From NCBI GenBank assembly GCA_020081605.1, contig JAHREC010000011.1:806001-870000 (forward strand): 64,000 nucleotides of DNA, read 5' to 3'. The notes beneath the pieces are model-generated. The model was not told where the DNA came from, searched no databases, and saw only the letters and a program-made list of their open reading frames with translations. The translations under genes were made by a program, and so were the position numbers. The stretch comes from Albifimbria verrucaria (Eukaryota > Ascomycota > Sordariomycetes > Hypocreales > Stachybotryaceae). Positions 11,830 through 23,689 of this stretch are shown here, piece after piece (within the stretch, counting starts at the first letter, position 1; each line of letters starts with the position of its first letter).

Positions 11830-13702
11830 GATGATGGGAGAGGAGGAAGAGTCTGGATGTGCTGAGAGGGTTGTGATGCTGCCTGTAGTCGAGTGACTGG
11901 TGAGTTGAGAGACCCAGACGACGACGACGGCGACTCGATGCCCCTTCTTATACTCGTCATCCCCAACGTCCAGCACGCTCGTTCAACAACTCCCCATCGA
12001 GCAACCTCACCTCGTCGTCACCGAACGCTTCGACGCAACCCCCTCCTTCTCGTCCCGTCCGCTTCTCCGTATCCCATAACGGACATCACCACGCCCCTCC
12101 AGGAGAAAGCTGCAAAGTCGCATCGTAACATCGTCAGTGTTCTAGGCTTGAACCCTTTGCCCCTCCTCCCCATCGCCATGCAAGCGAAGTTCTCGTTTTC
12201 CCCTTCCCTCCCTCGCTGCAACTCTGTAGCTCAGCGCAGCATCGCATAAGTCAGAAATTCGCTTCGCTCTGGGCTCATGGACGCGTCCTGGACAACCACC
12301 CGGGGAGGGGCTAACAGGGATGGACCGACCTGCAAGGCCTGGTGCTCGGTCGCGAAGGGGTGAAGCAGGATGGGAAAAATAGATTGCAAACAAATTAAAA
12401 GTCCCGGGGCTGGACCAGCTCTTATGTTTGGGTCATTTTGCCGCGCGCAGCGTAACCCCGTCTCCTCGCTGTCCATTCGACGAGTGCCCCTGGCACTGCG
12501 CATCCGCGTCCAATCAGCCAACCGCCCTGGTTGCGCACCAACACGAGGGTCGGGGCTCAGAGACGAGCTCTCTCGCGCAGGCAATCACTTGACCCTCCTG
12601 GAGGGGTTCGGGGTATTTCCTGGTACTCTGCATCCAGCCGAGGGAGAGGGAGGGAGGGAGGGGAAGGGTGTCCCGCTACGGAGCAATGCAGCTGGGGTAA
12701 CCTTGGACGCACGTCGCCAGACGACGGCGCAAAGTCTGGAACCCCGGGGCTCTGGTTCTCGCAATGTGCGATATATTAAGCTTGATTGTTCGGACCCCGT
12801 CCGCACGACCGACCTGGCTGATGCGGGGTGCCGGTCCATTAGGACATGGCAGGGCAGGTAAAGGCCAGTCCGCCATGGCCCCATGTGCAAAGGGTCCAGA
12901 TGCACGCCGCACGGGAGGCCGCCAGATGGCCGTCGTGATTGGTGGTCGCGAGGCCATCGAGAGTTCTGCATGTTGATCCGGCCTGCGCCGATTCCAGGGC
13001 GGCTAATGGTGGTAACATCGCGGCATGCAATGCCACATATAGCCGCCATTTGTGCTTTGGTTTGTGCTCCCCCTCGACCGGCATTCGACGATGGTACCGA
13101 GTACGGACGAATCGCTCCGTCGCGTGCCCGCGGAGCTTGTAGATGGGAGATGGGCAAGGACAATACGCGCTGGAGGGGGTTTGGGTTTCTTCAGACATGA
13201 CAAACTTGCTCGACCCACGTTTCGCTGCATTGCCATTGCCTGTGCTGCTGGTTACATCGTCCGAACAGTGCTCATGATGATGGCTAGACCTTCCTGTTGC
13301 GGCTTTCCATGCGTATACGTGACAAGGACAAGGTTTCAACGATCTCACATATGCCAGCTGCACGAATAGATGGCAATTCATTTACGACGGACTCAGCTGA
13401 GTCAATGGATATGAGCTGAGTGAGTTGTTCGATGACTGCATGAGGTTGAACCATGGGATGGCAAATACGGCAATCTGGGAGCGTGCCGGGTAATTGCTCG
13501 ACCCCGACAATTGCCATGATGAATGGGACGATTGGTCAATCAGCCGGACAAGTATGGTTTCATGGAGAGCCGTCACCGCTAGTGCAGAGGTCAGTTGCTC
13601 AAGGGCAAGAGTCTATTGGACAACGCGAGTATGCAAGGGTATTTACAGCCTTACGATTCAACCTCCTTCTCTTCCGGCAATTTCGTTAGCTTCGTTTTTT
13701 TC
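11830..13702. other. Intergenic region, 1.87 kb
   Basis: Several long open frames occur because the sequence is GC-rich, but none looks like a protein. It holds the promoter of the DUF4360 gene (minus) and the 3' side of mcsA. A short GGGA-repeat run lies near 12645-12664. Confidence 0.5.
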
Positions 13703-15227
13703 TTACTGCCCCTCCACCTGCTTCAGGATACCCTCAAGGTTGATGCTCTTGGGGCGCTCGATGGGCAGTCCGAGGGCGCGGTCCCAGATGAGCTGCGCCA
13801 GCGGGCCCAGGCCGCGCGAGACACCAAACGTGGCCGTGTAGTACAGCGTCTCGTGGAAGCCGTAGTGGTGGAAGAGAACGCCGGAGCTGCTGTCGACGTT
13901 GGGGTAGGGGTTCTTGGTCTTGCCGTGCTTCTTGAGCACCTCGGGGCGATGCGGCTGTTCTTCTCGACCAGCTGGAAGACGGGGTCCTGGGCGATCTCCG
14001 GGCGGGCGGCGGCGTAGTCCATGAGGGCCTGGAAACGGGGGTCGGGCTTGCGGAGAACGGCGTGGCCGTAACCGGGGACGACACGGCCCGAGTTGAGCGT
14101 CGACCAGAGGTAGTCGTGGACGTCCTGCTCGGAGTAGTCGGCGGGGATGGCCTCCTTCATCTGGAGGATCCATCGGAGGACTTCTTGGGCGGCGAGGCTA
14201 TTATACAGGTTAGTCGAGTTCAGGTTACCAAGTGTTGACTTTAGCTTACCCGTGAAGAGGACCGGCCAGACCCTGGAGACCGGCGCTGTAGGAGAGGAAG
14301 GGATCGCTGAGGGCACTGCCGACGAGGTGGGTGGCGTGAGCAGAGACGTTGCCGCCCTCGTGGTCACCGTGCAGGGCCAGGTACAGACGGAGGAGATCCT
14401 GGAAGTTTTCGTTCTCGCGACCGCCCTTGCCCAGCATGGCGGCAAAGTTGTAAGACCAATCCTGCTCGAGGTCGACCTCGGCAGGCAGGGCGCCGCCACC
14501 ACGGTAGGCGTTCTGGTAGATCTTGGCGGCAATGGTGGGCAGCTTGGCCAGCAGAGAGATAGAGTCGTCAAAGGTGGGCTCCCAGTAGTCAGCCTTGTTG
14601 AGGCCAGCCTCGTAAGCCTTGGCAAACTTGGAGGTGTAGTTGAGAGCAGAGACGGCCATGGCGAACTGGGTCATGGGGTGCAGGTCGCGGGGAAGTCGTC
14701 GAGCATCTTGGAGACAAAGGCCGGGATCTGGGCCTGCTCGGCCAGCTCGCGGGAGAACTTGCGAACCTGGGAGACGGAGGGCACCTGGCCGGTGAGCAGC
14801 AGCCAGAACATGGCCTCGGGCAGCATCTCAGTGCCCGTCTTGCCCTTGGGAAGGACTTCCTGGCAGTCCTTGATGGTGCGGCCGTGGAAGCGGATGCCCT
14901 CGTTGGCGTCGAGGACGGAACCCTCCCAGACCATGGCCTTGAGACCACGCATGCCACCGAGCGTGTTCTCGACCTTGACCTCGCCGATGGTCTTGCTGCC
15001 GTGAGCCTTCACCTTCTTGAGGAGCTCGCGCTTGGCGGGATCACCTCCTGAGGGTGGCCTTGAGATCCAGCTCAGAGGAAGAGGAGTAGCATCGGGTGGA
15101 GGAGACGAGGGTGGTTCGGGAGAAGGGCTTTCTGCGCGTTAATTACAGCCAAGCTCTGCGCCGGAAGGCCGGAACTCACCTTGATGGAGGCCAGAGCTCG
15201 CTGGGAGCGCCTCATGGTGAGAGCCAT
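13703..15227 (-). CDS. mcsA: Mitochondrial 2-methylcitrate synthase
   Basis: The enzyme condenses propionyl-CoA with oxaloacetate to 2-methylcitrate, the entry step of the methylcitrate cycle. Exons are roughly 15180-15227, 14250-15131 and 13703-14197, with introns at 15132-15179 and 14198-14249. The protein has a basic mitochondrial presequence ([16 protein letters not shown]), the family blocks [18 protein letters not shown] and [14 protein letters not shown], catalytic His in GPLHG and [14 protein letters not shown], catalytic Asp in NVDSSSG, and ends KQVEGQ. The wording of these blocks matches fungal McsA rather than the ordinary citrate synthase, and the neighbour at 16049 is the next enzyme. 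Frame breaks sit at the G/C-runs 13943-13946, 14689-14692, 15037-15039 and near 15047; the presequence junction is also out of phase. Each body break is fixed by one added base. Confidence 0.87.
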
Positions 15228-16048
15228 GATGAAGGGAGAAGGGTGGTGGTCTCGCTGGGGATGTGAACAAGACAATTGGGGACGAATCCAAGTCGCTGCT
15301 GCCGCTTCAAAGTAGGAACAATGAATGAAGCAAAAAGTTGGCAGCACGAGGAAAAGCAAGTCTGGCAGCAGGCGGCTGGAAGGAGACGAGACAATGGCGG
15401 TGTTGCTTAAGCCGAGGTCATGGAACCAATTGATTGGGGATTGGCCGCATGGGGAAGAAGCCCTCCCCACCCCCGCACGCCGCGGCGCTGGCACTCACTG
15501 GCACTCACTGCTAGCAGGCCGCACGCTAAGGCCCAGTGGAGCTACAGTGGGCGTTCCTGGGAAGCCGCCCGGATGACGCTGCGGGTTTCACGGCCGGACA
15601 AGCGACGCAAGCCGAGAGAAGCCGTCGCTGTTAGTACACCACCAGATCAACGATACGGATGGAAAATTCAAAAAGAAAACAAGGCACAAGTCATGGCCAA
15701 AATAATCAACAGAGTATATTCACTTCATCTCTAAATGCACCACATCTGTAGCCCCTTCCATTCCCTGTAACCTCCTCTCTGCTCTCCTCTCTTCTCCTCC
15801 CTTGACCCTCGGCTCGGTGCAATGGCACCCCGCACTCTCTGATTGGCCAATCTCACCCCAGCGCGGGTCTCCGACTTTACCCCGAGGTTAGCCGTATGAC
15901 ATCTGATTTCCAATCGAAACCTCAATCTCAACTCGTTCACCTATACTGTTTTTGCCTCGCAAGGTGACTGTTGCCAACACAATCCGAAGAACCCGGTTCT
16001 GTGTCCCTCACCATCAGAACCTTCCCTTCGGTCGTCGCCAACTTCAGG
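15228..16048. promoter_or_regulatory. Shared bidirectional promoter region of mcsA and mclA
   Basis: 821 bp separate the divergent starts of mcsA (minus) and mclA (plus). No gene is seen inside. The divergent arrangement of two consecutive pathway enzymes suggests joint control, for example induction by propionate; this is inferred from layout only. Confidence 0.5.
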
Positions 16049-17886
16049 ATGATGCGCAGAATAGCTACCGCAGCTCCTCGACGAGCTATTCGCACCTCAT
16101 CGATCCCTAGAACCAGCTTGATCACAGCTCGTTGCCTCTCCAGCACCGCCCGCATGGCCACCTCCAACCCCTTCTCCGCCAAGCACTCCCTGCCGACTCC
16201 TTCCAGCTGCTGTCCGAGTCTCAGAAGCCTGGCGAGGCTGAGGACGCCCTCTACGATGCCCAGGTCAAGGAGATTGAGGCCTGGTGGTCCTCCCCACGAT
16301 TTGCCGGCATCAAGCGTCCTTACACTGCTGCTGATGTGGCATCCAAGCGAGGCACCCAGCAAATTTCGTACCCTAGCTCTGTGATGGCCACCAAGCTGTT
16401 CAACTTGGTCCGCGAGCGCGAAGCTAAGGGCGAGCCCATCCACACCAGTTAGTATCCCGTTCTCTAAAACGAGCCCTTCTAACAGTAAGCAGTGGGCGCC
16501 ATCGATCCCGTACAGATGACCCAGCAAGCTCCTCACCAAGAGGTCCTATACATCTCTGGTTGGGCCTGCTCGTCCCTCCTTACCTCTACCAACGAGGTCT
16601 CTCCCGACTTTGGCGACTACCCCTACAACACCGTCCCCAACCAGGTCCAGCGTCTCGCCAAGGCCCAGTCTATGCACGACCGCAAGCAGTGGGATGCCCG
16701 TCGCAAGATGACCGCCGAGGAGCGTGCCAAGTCGCCCTACGTCGACTACCTGCGCCCCATCGTTGCCGACGGTGATACCGGTCACGGTGGACTTTCTGCC
16801 GTCCTCAAGCTTGCTAAGCTGTTTGCCGAGAACGGTGCTGCGGCCGTCCACTTTGAGGACCAGCTTCACGGCGGCAAGAAGTGCGGCCACCTTGCCGGCA
16901 AGGTCCTGGTCCCCATCGGCGAGCACATCAACCGTCTCAACGCGGCGCGTTTCCAGTGGGACGTCATGGGCTGCGAGAACCTGGTCATTGCTCGTACCGA
17001 TTCCGAGTCTGGCAAGCTCCTTTCGTCCGCCATCGATGTCCGCGACCACGAGTTCATCCTCGGCGTGTCGGACCCATCCATCGAGCCTCTTGCCGAGACC
17101 ATCCAGGCCATGGAGTCCAAGGGTGCCAGCGGCTCTGAGATTGACACCTTTGAGGCCAAGTGGGTGAAGAGCACCAAGCTCGTCACTTTTGACGAGGCTG
17201 CGGTGGCCCACATGCAGAAGGAGGGTGTTGCCCAGGACAAGATTGACGAGTACCTGGCGGCCACGGCCAAGGACCGCGACATGGGTATCTCGAGGCGACG
17301 CAAGCTGGCGCAGCACTACGCCAAGACGCCCGTCTACTTTAACTGGGACGTTCCCCGTACCCGTGAAGGTTTCTACCACTACCGTGCTGGCATGGCCGCT
17401 GCTACCAAGCGTGCCCTCGCCTTTGGACCCTACGCCGACCTTCTGTGGGTTGAGACTGGCGACCCCAACGTCGAGGTCGCCACCAAGCTTGGCCGTGCCG
17501 TGCGCGAGGTCTACCCCGGCAAGGGCCTCGTGTACAACCTGTCTCCCTCGTTCAACTGGATGGCACACGGCTTCACGCCCGAGACGCTCAAGTCGTTCAT
17601 CTGGGACATTGCGCGTGAGGGTTTCGTTCTGCAGCTCATTTCCTTGGCTGGCCTGCACTCCAACGCGACCATGACGACGGAGCTCTCACGCGCCTTTAAG
17701 ACGGACGGCATGAAGGCCTACGTCGACCTGGTGCAGCGACGCGAGAAGGAGATTGGCTGCGATGTGCTGACGCACCAGAAGTGGAGCGGCGCCAGCTACA
17801 TGGACGGCATCTTGGGTGCTATCCAAAGCGGAAGCTCCAGCAGCAGGAGCATGGGCGAGGGCAACACGGAGGGACAGTTCAACTAA
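16049..17886 (+). CDS. mclA: Mitochondrial 2-methylisocitrate lyase
   Basis: Exons 16049-16447 and 16493-17886 are split by a 45-nt intron, giving about 597 residues. The N-terminus ([18 protein letters not shown]) is an arginine-rich mitochondrial presequence. The isocitrate-lyase-family core shows GDTGHGG, the active-site [10 protein letters not shown] (catalytic Cys), EDQLHGGKK and a C-terminal NLSPSFNW block. The enzyme cleaves 2-methylisocitrate to pyruvate and succinate. The presequence and the head-to-head position with mcsA favour this over the peroxisomal glyoxylate-cycle isocitrate lyase, which shares the fold. The frame shifts once at 16193-16194 (a missing C); the rest is clean. 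Confidence 0.88.
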
Positions 17887-18080
17887 GCGGTTGCGCAAAG
17901 CACATATTCGAAAAGGAATGTAAAAGAGGGACTGTTTCAATGAGCATCGGTCGGAGTTTGGAGCATAGCTGGTTTCATTAATGTATTTAGATGAGCCGAT
18001 ATCTAATAGACTCGTTCAGCTTAACAGCTTCTCTTCTAGATGATCTATAGTATGCTGACCAAGGGCTATTAATTTCCTGC

Positions 18081-19039
18081 TTACAACGAGTCCTTCAGGG
18101 CGTTGTTGGTGGGAGCCGGGGCTGGGGACCCTCGGGCGTGACGTAGGCCTTGGTCATACCGCCGTCGACGACGAAATCGTGGCCGTTGACGAAGCTAGAC
18201 TCATCGCTGGCCAAGAACACGACAGCGTGGGCCTGCTCAATAGCCTCGCCGAAGCGTCCGGTGGGGAAGTGAATCTCACGGCGCATGCGCTTGGCCTTGT
18301 CATCGCCCAGCCAGTCCTGCAGCAGGGAGTGTTGAGGGCGCGGGGCACAGGTTGTTGAAGCGGAAGCCCTCGCGGGCGTGGACCATGGCGAGCTCACGGG
18401 TGAGGCCAGGACGGCGCCCTTGGAGGCAGTGTAGGCGAGCTGGGGTGGCGGCGCCGACGAGAGCGACGACGGAGGCGGTGTTGATGATGGAGCCGCGGGT
18501 CTTCTTGTTGCGGCGCAGGGCGAGGACGGCGTGCTTGCAGCCGAACCAGACGCCCTTGACGTTGATGTTGTGGGTCAGGTCCCAGATCTCCTCGGGGTGT
18601 TGACCGCGTCGTCGTCGCGGGCGTGCATGATGCCGGCGTTGTTGAAGAGGACGTCGAGGCCGCCCCAGGCGTCCAGCGACTCGATCATGGCCTGGATCTC
18701 GCTCTCCTTGGAGACGTCACATTTCTAGACGGGGTCAGCGGGCGGTTGTCGCGGTCAGGAAGGGGTTAGGCTCACGATGATCTCGACACGGCCGGCCGAG
18801 GGACGAGCTGCTTGACCTTGGCTTGGGCTTTCTCGAGGGCAGCCTCGGAGATGTCAGCCATGAGGACATTGGCGCCCTCCTTGGCAAACAGGATAGACGT
18901 CTCGAGGCCGATACCACTGGCGCGAGTCAGCTTCAGGAGACAACGATGACAAAGATGACAAAGATGTAACGAACCCTCCAGCGCCGGTGACGATGGCGTT
19001 CTTGCCGGCCAGGCGGCCACGGGGTTCCGAAGATGCCAT
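18081..19039 (-). CDS. Short-chain dehydrogenase/reductase (many homopolymer frame breaks)
   Basis: A classical NAD(P)-dependent SDR. Exons are 18975-19039, 18776-18916 and 18081-18724, with GT-AG introns of 58 and 51 nt. The cofactor motif TGAGGGIGLE spans intron 1. NNAG follows in exon 3, then the catalytic Ser region (SIINTAS), YTASKG (catalytic Tyr and Lys) and a C-terminal NGHDFVVDGGMTKAY. The length is about 285 residues. At least seven one-base losses in C/G runs break the frame, near 18114, 18311-18335, 18395, 18440, 18598 and 18798; every one is fixed by adding a C or G. The substrate cannot be told from sequence. The alternative is a true pseudogene, but the uniform error type argues against it. 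Confidence 0.78.
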
Positions 19040-19725
19040 TATGGACGGTTTCTGGGTATGTAGTCTCTGTATCGGTGCAGGTCAGGCTTCGTGTCTTGAA
19101 GAGACGAGGTTAGCGAGCTCGACTCATGGAACGAGTGGGGAGGGGCAGGCTCAAAGGCTAGCGCCGGGGCCGGGACCGGCATGCACGACGACGTACGTAC
19201 AAGGAGAGATATGCAGGGACTCGCGAATGTGGCCGGAGGATTGGGCGGTGCTGGGTGACTGTAGGAGGAGAAGAGAGGTCATGAGGGCAGTCAGCGTTTC
19301 GGCCACCGGCCGAGGCCGTGTTTCGGAGCTCGTGCTTGTGCTCGTGCTCTTTTCTTCAAGATAGTCCGTTTGTTACTGCTACCCTCCCCACCATGTAGGC
19401 TATCTTATCTTGACTTTTCGTATCTTATCAGAGGGTGTCTTCGAGATAGGCACAGCAGATATAGGGTAGCGATACGGCCCAATTTGGTGTTGCTGATCGA
19501 GATGCTACCGAACTATGCTACCATCCTTGCATTTGGTGTGTCTCCTAAGACCGTTTGGAATCCTTCAATGTCCCCTGTTGGTCCCTGCCATGGCGCCACA
19601 TCTGTCAGTGTCTACCCAGCCAATAGTATTGCCTCCACCAAAGTTGGCGATAAAAGCGTCGCCGTGATCATTAGTGAGAACATTGTTAGTCTTTACACCC
19701 TCCAAAGAATTTCAAGGCCATGCGA
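19040..19725. other. Intergenic region; border between conserved and accessory sequence
   Basis: No gene is seen. Base composition changes here: sequence to the left is GC-rich and gene-dense, while sequence to the right is AT-richer and sparse. Confidence 0.45.
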
Positions 19726-20076
19726 TTAGACGAGACACTCTTGAAACCGCATGGTCCATCTTTCTCCCATGGACAGAATTGCTTCAGTGGCAGGGTTAAT
19801 AACATGTCCAACATCGGTCAATATCATGCTTAGGTTGTACTTGGCTACTCCCATCACACCCTCGTGCGATTTGACGACGCCTGATGGCTGATTGGTTTTC
19901 AAAGCTGGTAAAGACACGCGTGATTTACATTTTAGTTCAGGCACATTGAGTTTAAGGCCAGCTTTGCTCATCTGCATATATGCTTTGAGCTCCACTGACA
20001 TCGTGAGATAGGGAACTCCATGGCAAGCTGGCAAATCACAGTTTTTCCACGTAAAGTGATTTGGAAAACGCGACTC
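19726..20076 (-). pseudogene. Possible gene fragment or exon of unknown family
   Basis: An open frame from just after a stop near 20077 down to TAA 19726 encodes about 115 residues that look protein-like (FTWKNCDLPACHGVPYLT, then KSRVSLPALKTNQPSGVV and SMILTDVGHVINPATEAI). No good start codon opens it; internal ATGs exist at the TMSVELKAY segment. It may be the last exon of a decayed or undetected gene. I do not recognise the family, and it shows no similarity to the neighbour at 20305 by eye. Confidence 0.28.
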
Positions 20077-20304
20077 TGAAACTGCTCAATCATAATAAGC
20101 CGATAAGTTTGCAGAGTGTCATATTTTAAAAACTCATAACTTGAAGTTTATATACAAAACGAGCGACTACGGTGAGTTATAAAATCCCAACAAGAACCTG
20201 TAGCATTCTCATACACCACAACATCTTCTTGATCACCTCTCTCCTTGTTATTGTGTCCTCAACTATTGCATCTAAGCCTAAAAGGCAGAAGAAATCAAGT
20301 CTTC

Positions 20305-21405
20305 CTAGGTCGCAGGCCGTTCTACGGCACCGTTGCCATTGAATTTAGGTTTAAGATTTAAATTGGGCCGAAGAGTAGTTTTCCCCGGCGCCAAAATGGG
20401 AGGCCCCTGATCTCTTGAGATATTGGGAGAACCTGTAAGAGCATTCTGCCAATCCTGCTGCGATACAGACAGAGGATCGGCATGAGTTTCCTTCACTGCT
20501 TTCGTCGCGTCGTCCCAAGCCTCCTTCAAGCTTTTAGCAATGAGCGCCACACCTTCAGGCGTCGCCATCTTCGGCCCAAAGGAAACGCGGCCAATGATGC
20601 ACAGGCCATACTGCGGCACGTCTTCGATGCTGAGCTGTTGCAACGTCAAACTGATACTCTGATTCTCATCAAGACGATCAAGAATGTCATCAAAGCCTGC
20701 TCGCACTGGCCCCATGCCCGTATTAGCATGCCAGCCGACATAGCCAGTAAAGCGTTGGACAACTACTGAACTGGTAAGGCCTACTGTGGCTAGTTCCACG
20801 AATCCAAACATGAAGCCCAAGGTACTCAGACCGCTAGCACATAGGGTTTTGACGCCATCCCATGATTTAGTGACCACGTTCCAGATCCCTTGAAGAAACT
20901 CTTTGACAGAGTTAACTACACTTTTGATGACATCTGACACCTTGCCAATTACCTGATTGACAATAGCGAGGCCAGCACTGTATACGTCAGCAGCAGCGAC
21001 GCGGTGCTTCTCGGGCAGCGCCTTGATGCCCATAATAACTTCCGCCTTGGCGGCGTTGATGCGTTCAGTAAAGAGCTGAATCGTGGCTGTCGTAGCCGCT
21101 TCGATCTTCGACTCCCAGTCATCTTTATTGGGTGACGTATCCTTAAGGCTCTGAACCACATCTGTGAATTTCTTGGATTCATTCTGCACGCTATGGATGC
21201 TGCTAGCATTGATATTCACGATCTCGGCCTTGTTGATTGGTGGCAACGGTTCTCCCTCCTGGGACAGTAACGAGGCTGTGACTCGAGCTCCTTCATATGA
21301 TTGAAGAGTGTGTGCCCCTCCAGTCCTGAGGTTCAACACCGACAGAGCAGTGTGAGTAATGATGGTTTGTTCCCAAGCAGGGATGGTCTCAGAGCTGGAT
21401 GACAT
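20305..21405 (-). CDS. Hypothetical helical protein with a hydrophobic mid-segment
   Basis: A single exon of 366 residues from ATG 21405 (MSSSSETIPAW); the longer in-frame start at 21477 is less likely. The N-terminal ~80 residues are mixed. Residues ~85-200 are long amphipathic helices (VVQSLKDTSPNKDDWESK, AATTATIQLFTERINAAK, NQVIGKVSDVIKSVVNSV). A Gly-rich hydrophobic stretch follows at about 205-235 (LGFMFGFVELATVGLTSS), then a more regular domain and a Pro/Lys/Asn tail. No signal peptide is seen. I do not recognise the family. The helix-hairpin-helix layout resembles membrane-inserting helical proteins, but that is only a resemblance. The frame is intact, unlike many neighbours. Confidence 0.7.
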   Translation of the reverse strand: MSSSSETIPAWEQTIITHTALSVLNLRTGGAHTLQSYEGARVTASLLSQEGEPLPPINKAEIVNINASSIHSVQNESKKFTDVVQSLKDTSPNKDDWESKIEAATTATIQLFTERINAAKAEVIMGIKALPEKHRVAAADVYSAGLAIVNQVIGKVSDVIKSVVNSVKEFLQGIWNVVTKSWDGVKTLCASGLSTLGFMFGFVELATVGLTSSVVVQRFTGYVGWHANTGMGPVRAGFDDILDRLDENQSISLTLQQLSIEDVPQYGLCIIGRVSFGPKMATPEGVALIAKSLKEAWDDATKAVKETHADPLSVSQQDWQNALTGSPNISRDQGPPILAPGKTTLRPNLNLKPKFNGNGAVERPAT

Positions 21406-23689
21406 GGTGAAGTTTTGAAAAGGGCCTGAGTTTATGGAGGAGTGCAAAGTTGTTGATTTCAAAGACAAAAGGAGCAAAATTGTTCAGAAGAGTTGGGATG
21501 CCTCGGGCTGGAAGTGGCTGATGTGGTGTTGAAGGTCTGAATGATAGCTGTTGAAGAGCTGGATAGCTGATCTTTATAGACGTCTGGTACTTGGTTTAAT
21601 GCGGCTCGAAGCAGCAAACTTGTTATTTTCCAGGCTACGAAACTGATATGTCAACCATTGGGCTGTAGAGATACCATGTCATGATGCTGCATTGTGGCTG
21701 TCCACACTCAACAGTACTATTGCTGTATAGTATGGGGCTCCTCCCAGCTTGATCCTTGATCACCGAATGCCCACGGATGAGCAATCACACTAACCTTGTT
21801 AATACTACACCCGTGATAACACGCCTAATACCAACCAATATAACCACGGAGGCACAGACTCCCAAGATTCAGCCGGGCAGTATCAAAGCAGAGTAGTCCT
21901 TGTCACCATACATACTCCAACCAGCCAGCCACTTGAAGATGCAACTACACATCTTGGGAGTGTGCTAAAGGAAAAAATAATCACATCAAGAATTGACTAA
22001 TCGTATAACCTCCCAATGGCTTTCAATAGTACGTAAAGCTTCGAACGCCCATTCATGATGCCTCTGGGTACTAGATGATCGACCTTGTGATACTGGATGA
22101 TCCCGGAACTAAAGCTCCTCTCTTGAGCAATTCTAGAACATCAGCTGAATCTAGTTGAAGCCACTGTGTCTGCATAGCTGAGTAAGAACTTCCAGCATCA
22201 ACTCATACCATTGTGAGGATGCAGCCTCTTCAGAGATCCTGGTCTGCCACAATCATCAAATCTAACTAGAAGATCCAAATCTATAGTCCACCGGTTATAA
22301 AGTTTCCTCAAGACATGGGACGATCTGGTAACACATTGATAGGACTGTGAGTAACAGTCGTAGAGGAGAGGACGGCAGAGGCTGGTATACATTATACGCA
22401 AGGGCCAGCCCTCAATGCAAGTACCTTGGTAGATGACCTGAAACAATGTCTCGGAGAGCTTTGACTCCTTCGCAACAATCTACCTCCTCTCACGGAGATG
22501 TATACCGAAAGAGCTCCTTACGCCTTCATCTTTATAAGTGCCTGCCGCAATGACCACTCGTCCTCTTCTATTGGTACCTGGATATATCGCAAGCACCGCG
22601 CCAAGTTGTTTAGTGGCTGGAATATAAGAAACTACGTAGGTACGCCTCATTGGGCTTTGTGTTGACGTCTCATTCTCCAATCGCTGTTGACTATATTATT
22701 TTCGAGCTTTTCCTGCTTGGTGAGGCTACTCTGGACTAACATGGTAGCGATAGTGATGGAGAGTAGATATCCAGGGCCCGGGCAACATTAGATTAGCAAG
22801 ATGGTGTTTCCTTAACAGCAAACCCTGGAGAATACAAGGGTCAGGGTTCTTTAATTCTCATCAATCGACTGCATCAGCTTCAGGGGAATAGGCGATCGAT
22901 CCTATGGCGCGCTATTACCAATAGTTGTCCCGCCGAATTGGATATTGAAATCCCCATCTTCGCAATCCTTGTCATTCCCCGTCTCCCTTTCACTTGAAAT
23001 TGTGATGTACATCTGCGCTTGGACCCTCCTTAGCAGACGGGTTGTAGATCTAGTTACAGGGGTTGGACAAATATGAGTGACACCCCTCCCCATTTCATGA
23101 GCTCCCGCATAATTGAATGCCCTGTGTATATGGATTGTCCTGCATAAAGCTTCAAGAGTCATATACTTGGTGTTCCAAACATAGATCTGGTGGACTCGGG
23201 TATTGGGGACCTTGGTGTTGTTTCCGGAACGAGACAGGATGCCACTGCTAACTATCTAACGTGCGACTCACACAATACGCTTTCAAATTAGCCGAATCCG
23301 CTTTATGTTCGTTTTGCAGGAAATCATGACTAGTAGCGATCAATAAGAAAGTGCAAGGGTCAATGCATACGGATTTTTAAAAGGGACGAGAGAGGATAAC
23401 AATTTCACCATTGTCTTGGGGACCGGGGTAGTAGGGTAGATCCAACCTCGGGCACGGAATAGTAAATGATAAGAGTGTTTTTGAGATCAAATCTGCGTTT
23501 GTGTGCTGCTCATCTTGATTTCTCCAAGTACACTTCGTGGTAACCGGTATGCTAGCTTAGGTCAAGTGCCGGTGAAGCAACAATTTTGCAATCCCCAAAC
23601 CCACATCAGCCATGCTTTTCAGAAACTTGGCGATCCATTATGAAATCGTAATCGCTGTTGTAAGGGCTGCCGCCATCAGCCACGGCGTG
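21406..23689. other. Gene-poor AT-richer region, 2.28 kb
   Basis: Only short open frames occur (for example minus 22680-22480 and 23162-22902), none recognisable and none with coding-like context. No transposase, terminal repeat or tandem array is visible by eye. It separates the unknown helical protein from the SAT4-type gene. Confidence 0.5.

Noticed and set aside
12585..13163. Minus-strand open frame of 192 codons
   Set aside because: GC-rich chance frame; the translation is Arg/Pro/Ser-rich with no domain-like pattern and overlapping frames of similar length exist on both strands.
16546..17658. Minus-strand open frame of 370 codons inside mclA
   Set aside because: Antisense shadow of the lyase coding sequence.
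18081..19039. SDR gene as a pseudogene
   Set aside because: Many frame breaks, but all are one-base losses in C/G runs like those in essential genes nearby, and every catalytic motif is intact.
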